Positions 60,717-64,000 of a stretch of 64,000 nucleotides of DNA are shown here, in pieces. The position numbers were made by a program, and so were the translations under genes. The DNA is taken from positions 328,501 to 392,500 of the forward strand of contig JAQFVV010006472.1 of NCBI GenBank assembly GCA_028023455.1, in the 5' to 3' direction. The first letter of the stretch is position 1; each line of letters begins with the position of its first letter. Under the pieces are notes generated by a model. The model was given only the letters and a program-made list of their open reading frames with translations. It was not told the DNA's origin and made no database searches. This DNA comes from Epiperipatus broadwayi. Taxonomy: Eukaryota > Onychophora > Udeonychophora > Euonychophora > Peripatidae.

Positions 60717-63700
60717 TATTAATATAACCCAATTTTAGGATTATTAACCTTATAAGCTTTAGGATACACCAGAAATTATTTAATGAACTGTAGTACTAAA
60801 ACAATTGGACTAGCATACATGCTTTAAGGCTGTAGTTCTGGGAAAATAAAAAATACAGAATATGCATGAGCTATATGCTCTTTTAATATCTGTTTTAATA
60901 AGTTGAAAATAAAATTACCAAATGCCTGGGTAGTAATTATGCATCTACCTGACATTAGTGACTGAGATTTACTAACTAAATGGTATAAATGAGAATATAC
61001 CTGGTAAATAATAATACAATTAGTGTAAATTATAGAAATAATTGTCTCTTTACACTTGTTTATGAACAATCAAAAAATATATAAATATGACATATGGTAG
61101 AAATGTGCATTTACCAAATAATAATAATCATGCTAAGTTGCTGAGAGTAAGATGTAGAAAAAACATTTTCTTTATTCCATATTTCTGAACAATGATAAAA
61201 ATATATAAATAAAGCAGTCTGTAATAATGGTACAATAATTCAAAAAAAATTTAGTGCACATAAATATTTTTCCATGTCTATTGATCCCAAACTTGTGAGT
61301 GTATTCTTCTGAATGTTGTAAACTCATAACTATGAAAAATAATCTTTATAAATTTATTGAATTTGTCTTTACACTATCCAGAGACCACACTATTGAGAGG
61401 TCATTAATCTGCATTACTTATGTTAATGGTTATTCTAACTCTTAATATATTGCAGGCTAGTAGAAATTATCACTATTAACTCTTGTTTTAAAATAATTAA
61501 TTAAAATAATACTATAGAAAACGTAAAATAAATCATAATAGTCTATACAAAATTTTCACTGGAAATGAGATATACTTATATAGAGATTAAATATCTTATG
61601 TTAGTGAGATAAAAGTCATGATACTATATAATTAAAGTTCGTACAAGTTTCTCATTTTTTTTATAGTTTGGGTTCTGAATTCATGTACCAGTAGATTTTT
61701 TGGGGCACAGGTGTTATAACATACCTATATCTGCTAGTATTCTGCAAAGTTTCTGAGCTCATTCTTTCTGATTGACATGGTCTTAATTAATACACATTTC
61801 TATTTTCTTCAATGTGCAGTAATCTGATGGTGTTTCTCATGCTCAATGATAACTGGTCTCTTCTCCAAAACTATAAAAACTTTTGAAGTTAGATAGTATA
61901 CAGTCACATATGATGGGATTTTTATTGACATATTTTAACAATGCTTCTGGTGGTCAGGAAAAAATGAAAGAATGAAAAATCACATCATACATATAATCGA
62001 TCTTCTGAAAGACCCCTATTTATAGTTCACTGAGCTGCCTTATCAGTTTTCATCATGGTGCAATTTCAAAATCCATTCATTGATTGCAGATTAGTTCTAA
62101 ACATTGCTGTGGTCAGTGGCATACTGACCAATTACAGACTGTGCAAAAATTAGCTTTGAAAAAGGATTATACCAAAATAAAAGATGTTTTTGATCAAATA
62201 ACATACTATATGTATCTCCTAATTAGCAGATCTGTTTACCTCTAATTACTTTTATAAAAATGTCATTTCACCCACCTAATTATAAAATAGATTTGCTATT
62301 GTTAATTAATAAAATATTTTGTTGTAAATTACTTTAATTATTTTAGATTTATTGAGGCCTAATGTATTTTGTCTGTGCAGTACTTATATGCCTATTTTCT
62401 GTCTAGCAAAATGTTTTAAAATCTTGCATTTAAAAATTCCTTAATTATATACTTGAAGCGCATATATATATATCGCTTCAATATATATATATTATAACAG
62501 GACGATCCTTTTCAGGACTCGAGGAAGTCGCATCTAGCTGTAGTCGGACTTTGAGTCTTCTTATAGAATGCCATGGATGATGTGATTTAAAATACAATCC
62601 AATTCACTCCTCTATTAATAACCTCGTTACTCTCGGAATTCGAGCTCAGAGTAGAAATTTGCAATCGACTCTCTTCAGGCATTTCCACAAATATCCCATA
62701 GTAATAATAAATTTAATATAAGCTATATATAACTTCTTTATAAATATTAAATCACTAAGTTGATTTAACATATATATGCATGAGTATGTATATTTATAAA
62801 TATTGGTTTTATAAAACGACTAAATAAAATAAACAAACGAGACCTGTTTAATTTTGAAATCAAGTTTAACACATTTTAATCAATAATAAAAAACAAAATA
62901 TTATCACATAAAAACATTAAAATTTAGAATTATAATCTGTGCTTATATACACTAATAAATTATTTAATATTCAAAAAAAAAATAATAATAATGTAATCAT
63001 TTACATATATATATATAATTTAAAATCATGCATATAATAAATACACATGACACATTATAAATCTACCTATTGTGTCATTAAAATAATTCAGTGTGTGTTG
63101 TATGTTTATATATGATAACATCCATTCACACTAGATTAATAATAGAATGTATTCTGATATTAGTTATGTATGTTTAAAAATATATTATGTTAATTGTCAT
63201 GTAAGATTCAATTTGGAATATAATAAAACTTACTTCCAAATTGAAATAATTTTAAAATGTTTACCTTAGTCAGCTGTCATTTCCATCAGAGTATATATCA
63301 AAATATGAACATCTAAATTTTATTAAATAAATAAAAAAAAATAAAGTGTTCATCTTATCAGTTCTCCACTTTAATATACGAAGTAATTTTTCTAAGTAAA
63401 TATAATTATCCACAAAGGAAATAAAGTTTAAGAGTTCTTAAATTATACAATGAAGTAATCCAAGATGAGAAAGAATACGGTTTTATATCCCTCCTTAGAC
63501 GAAATAAAATGATGATGAATGTTGAAACATAAAGTTCATTGATCATCCTTCGAAGAGGCAATCCAGATATTCATTCTTTAAATATTTATGTAGTAAAATA
63601 TTTAACATCTTCTTCTATATAATACTCCAAGATTAAAGCAGCTTTTTAAATGAGAATTATGACGATTATATTTTAGGCATTGCTTAAGTAAGAATAAATT

Positions 63701-64000
63701 TACATATTCGGGTTTAAAACATCAGTAGAAATCTCTGGCATAAATTATCTAGCCAAAGAACATCTTTATAAATTTTTATCTTCTTAAATATATATTTTGT
63801 AAACTCATTTCGAAGATGTTGATAACTTTTATAACCTTGTTAATTACAATGATTATTTTTTTATAGTTCTTTATAATATTCAAAGGCAGTAAATTAATTA
63901 CTTGAAGCAGGTTTAAAAATATTGAATCTTCTTTTTTTTTAATTTTTCTTAAATGTGTTCTAAATTCGAACACATTTAAATTTACAAACATAGTTCTTGC
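60717..64000. other. AT-rich intergenic DNA
   Basis: No gene recognised. An inverted repeat TTGAAGCG...CGCTTCAA around a TA tract lies at 62454-62482. It is followed at 62495-62700 by a patch of more balanced composition that starts TATAACAGGACGATCC, reminiscent of an LTR end but with no partner in the window. ORFs of 71-81 codons have no known domains. Confidence 0.45.

Noticed and set aside
63505-63535. TGATGATGAATGTTGAAAC resembling a hammerhead or Penelope-like 3' end
   Set aside because: The leading C of the core is missing and no stems or repeat copies were found.

Overview
The window reads as AT-rich (roughly three quarters A+T by eye) intergenic DNA from an animal. The evidence for a metazoan is the mix of mobile elements: Ty3/gypsy-type LTR elements, a Penelope-like element with a GIY-YIG endonuclease, RTE-type LINE fragments, and a Tigger/pogo-type DNA transposon. 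A short interstitial run of CCCTAA units fits a TTAGGG-type telomere. I recognise no host protein-coding gene, rRNA gene or functional tRNA gene. I cannot name the species; planarians, cnidarians and molluscs would all be compatible.

Layout. 0.75-2.8 kb: decayed gypsy pol on the + strand with a duplicated integrase core. 2.8-9.6 kb: AT-rich DNA with nothing recognised. 9.6-15.2 kb: a structurally complete but non-autonomous LTR element (1.6-kb LTRs) whose only long ORF is a coiled-coil, basic-tailed protein. 15.3-16.1 kb: a long foldback. 17.5-26.0 kb: an 8.5-kb gypsy element on the - strand with two 1.9-kb LTRs and a broken gag-pol. 26-44 kb: mostly unannotated AT-rich DNA, with a minisatellite of primer-binding-site-like units, a perfect ATT tract of about 85 units, a second foldback and an RTE tail. 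44.4-45.6 kb: Tigger deletion derivative. 47.4-49.7 kb: dead Penelope-like element bounded by inverted copies of a tRNA-like/hammerhead-like terminal repeat, with a solo copy at 54.7-55.0 kb. 53.2-54.5 and 57.9-58.8 kb: RTE LINE fragments.

The most interesting content is two families of small repeats that carry type I hammerhead self-cleaving ribozyme motifs. Family A (49.73-50.97 kb) has units of 397-399 nt in direct tandem plus one inverted partial copy. Its four ribozymes have a fully paired two-part stem I, and three of the four have intact cores. Family B (58.4-60.7 kb) has a tandem spacing of 443 nt and the same tandem-plus-inverted layout. The whole block is flanked by a 14-bp perfect target-site duplication. 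A separate 217-bp family B piece interrupts a LINE with a 13-bp perfect duplication, which directly shows past mobility. These features match metazoan retrozymes: non-autonomous retroelements thought to move through small circular RNAs. Families A and B share a short module about 150 nt upstream of the ribozyme. A Penelope-like element lies next to family A and has its own tRNA-like and hammerhead-like terminal repeat, so this enzyme family is a plausible source of mobilisation, although this copy is inactivated.

All coding sequence seen is transposon-derived and most is broken by stops and frameshifts. The coiled-coil ORF of the 9.6-15.2 kb element is the only long ORF that looks intact.
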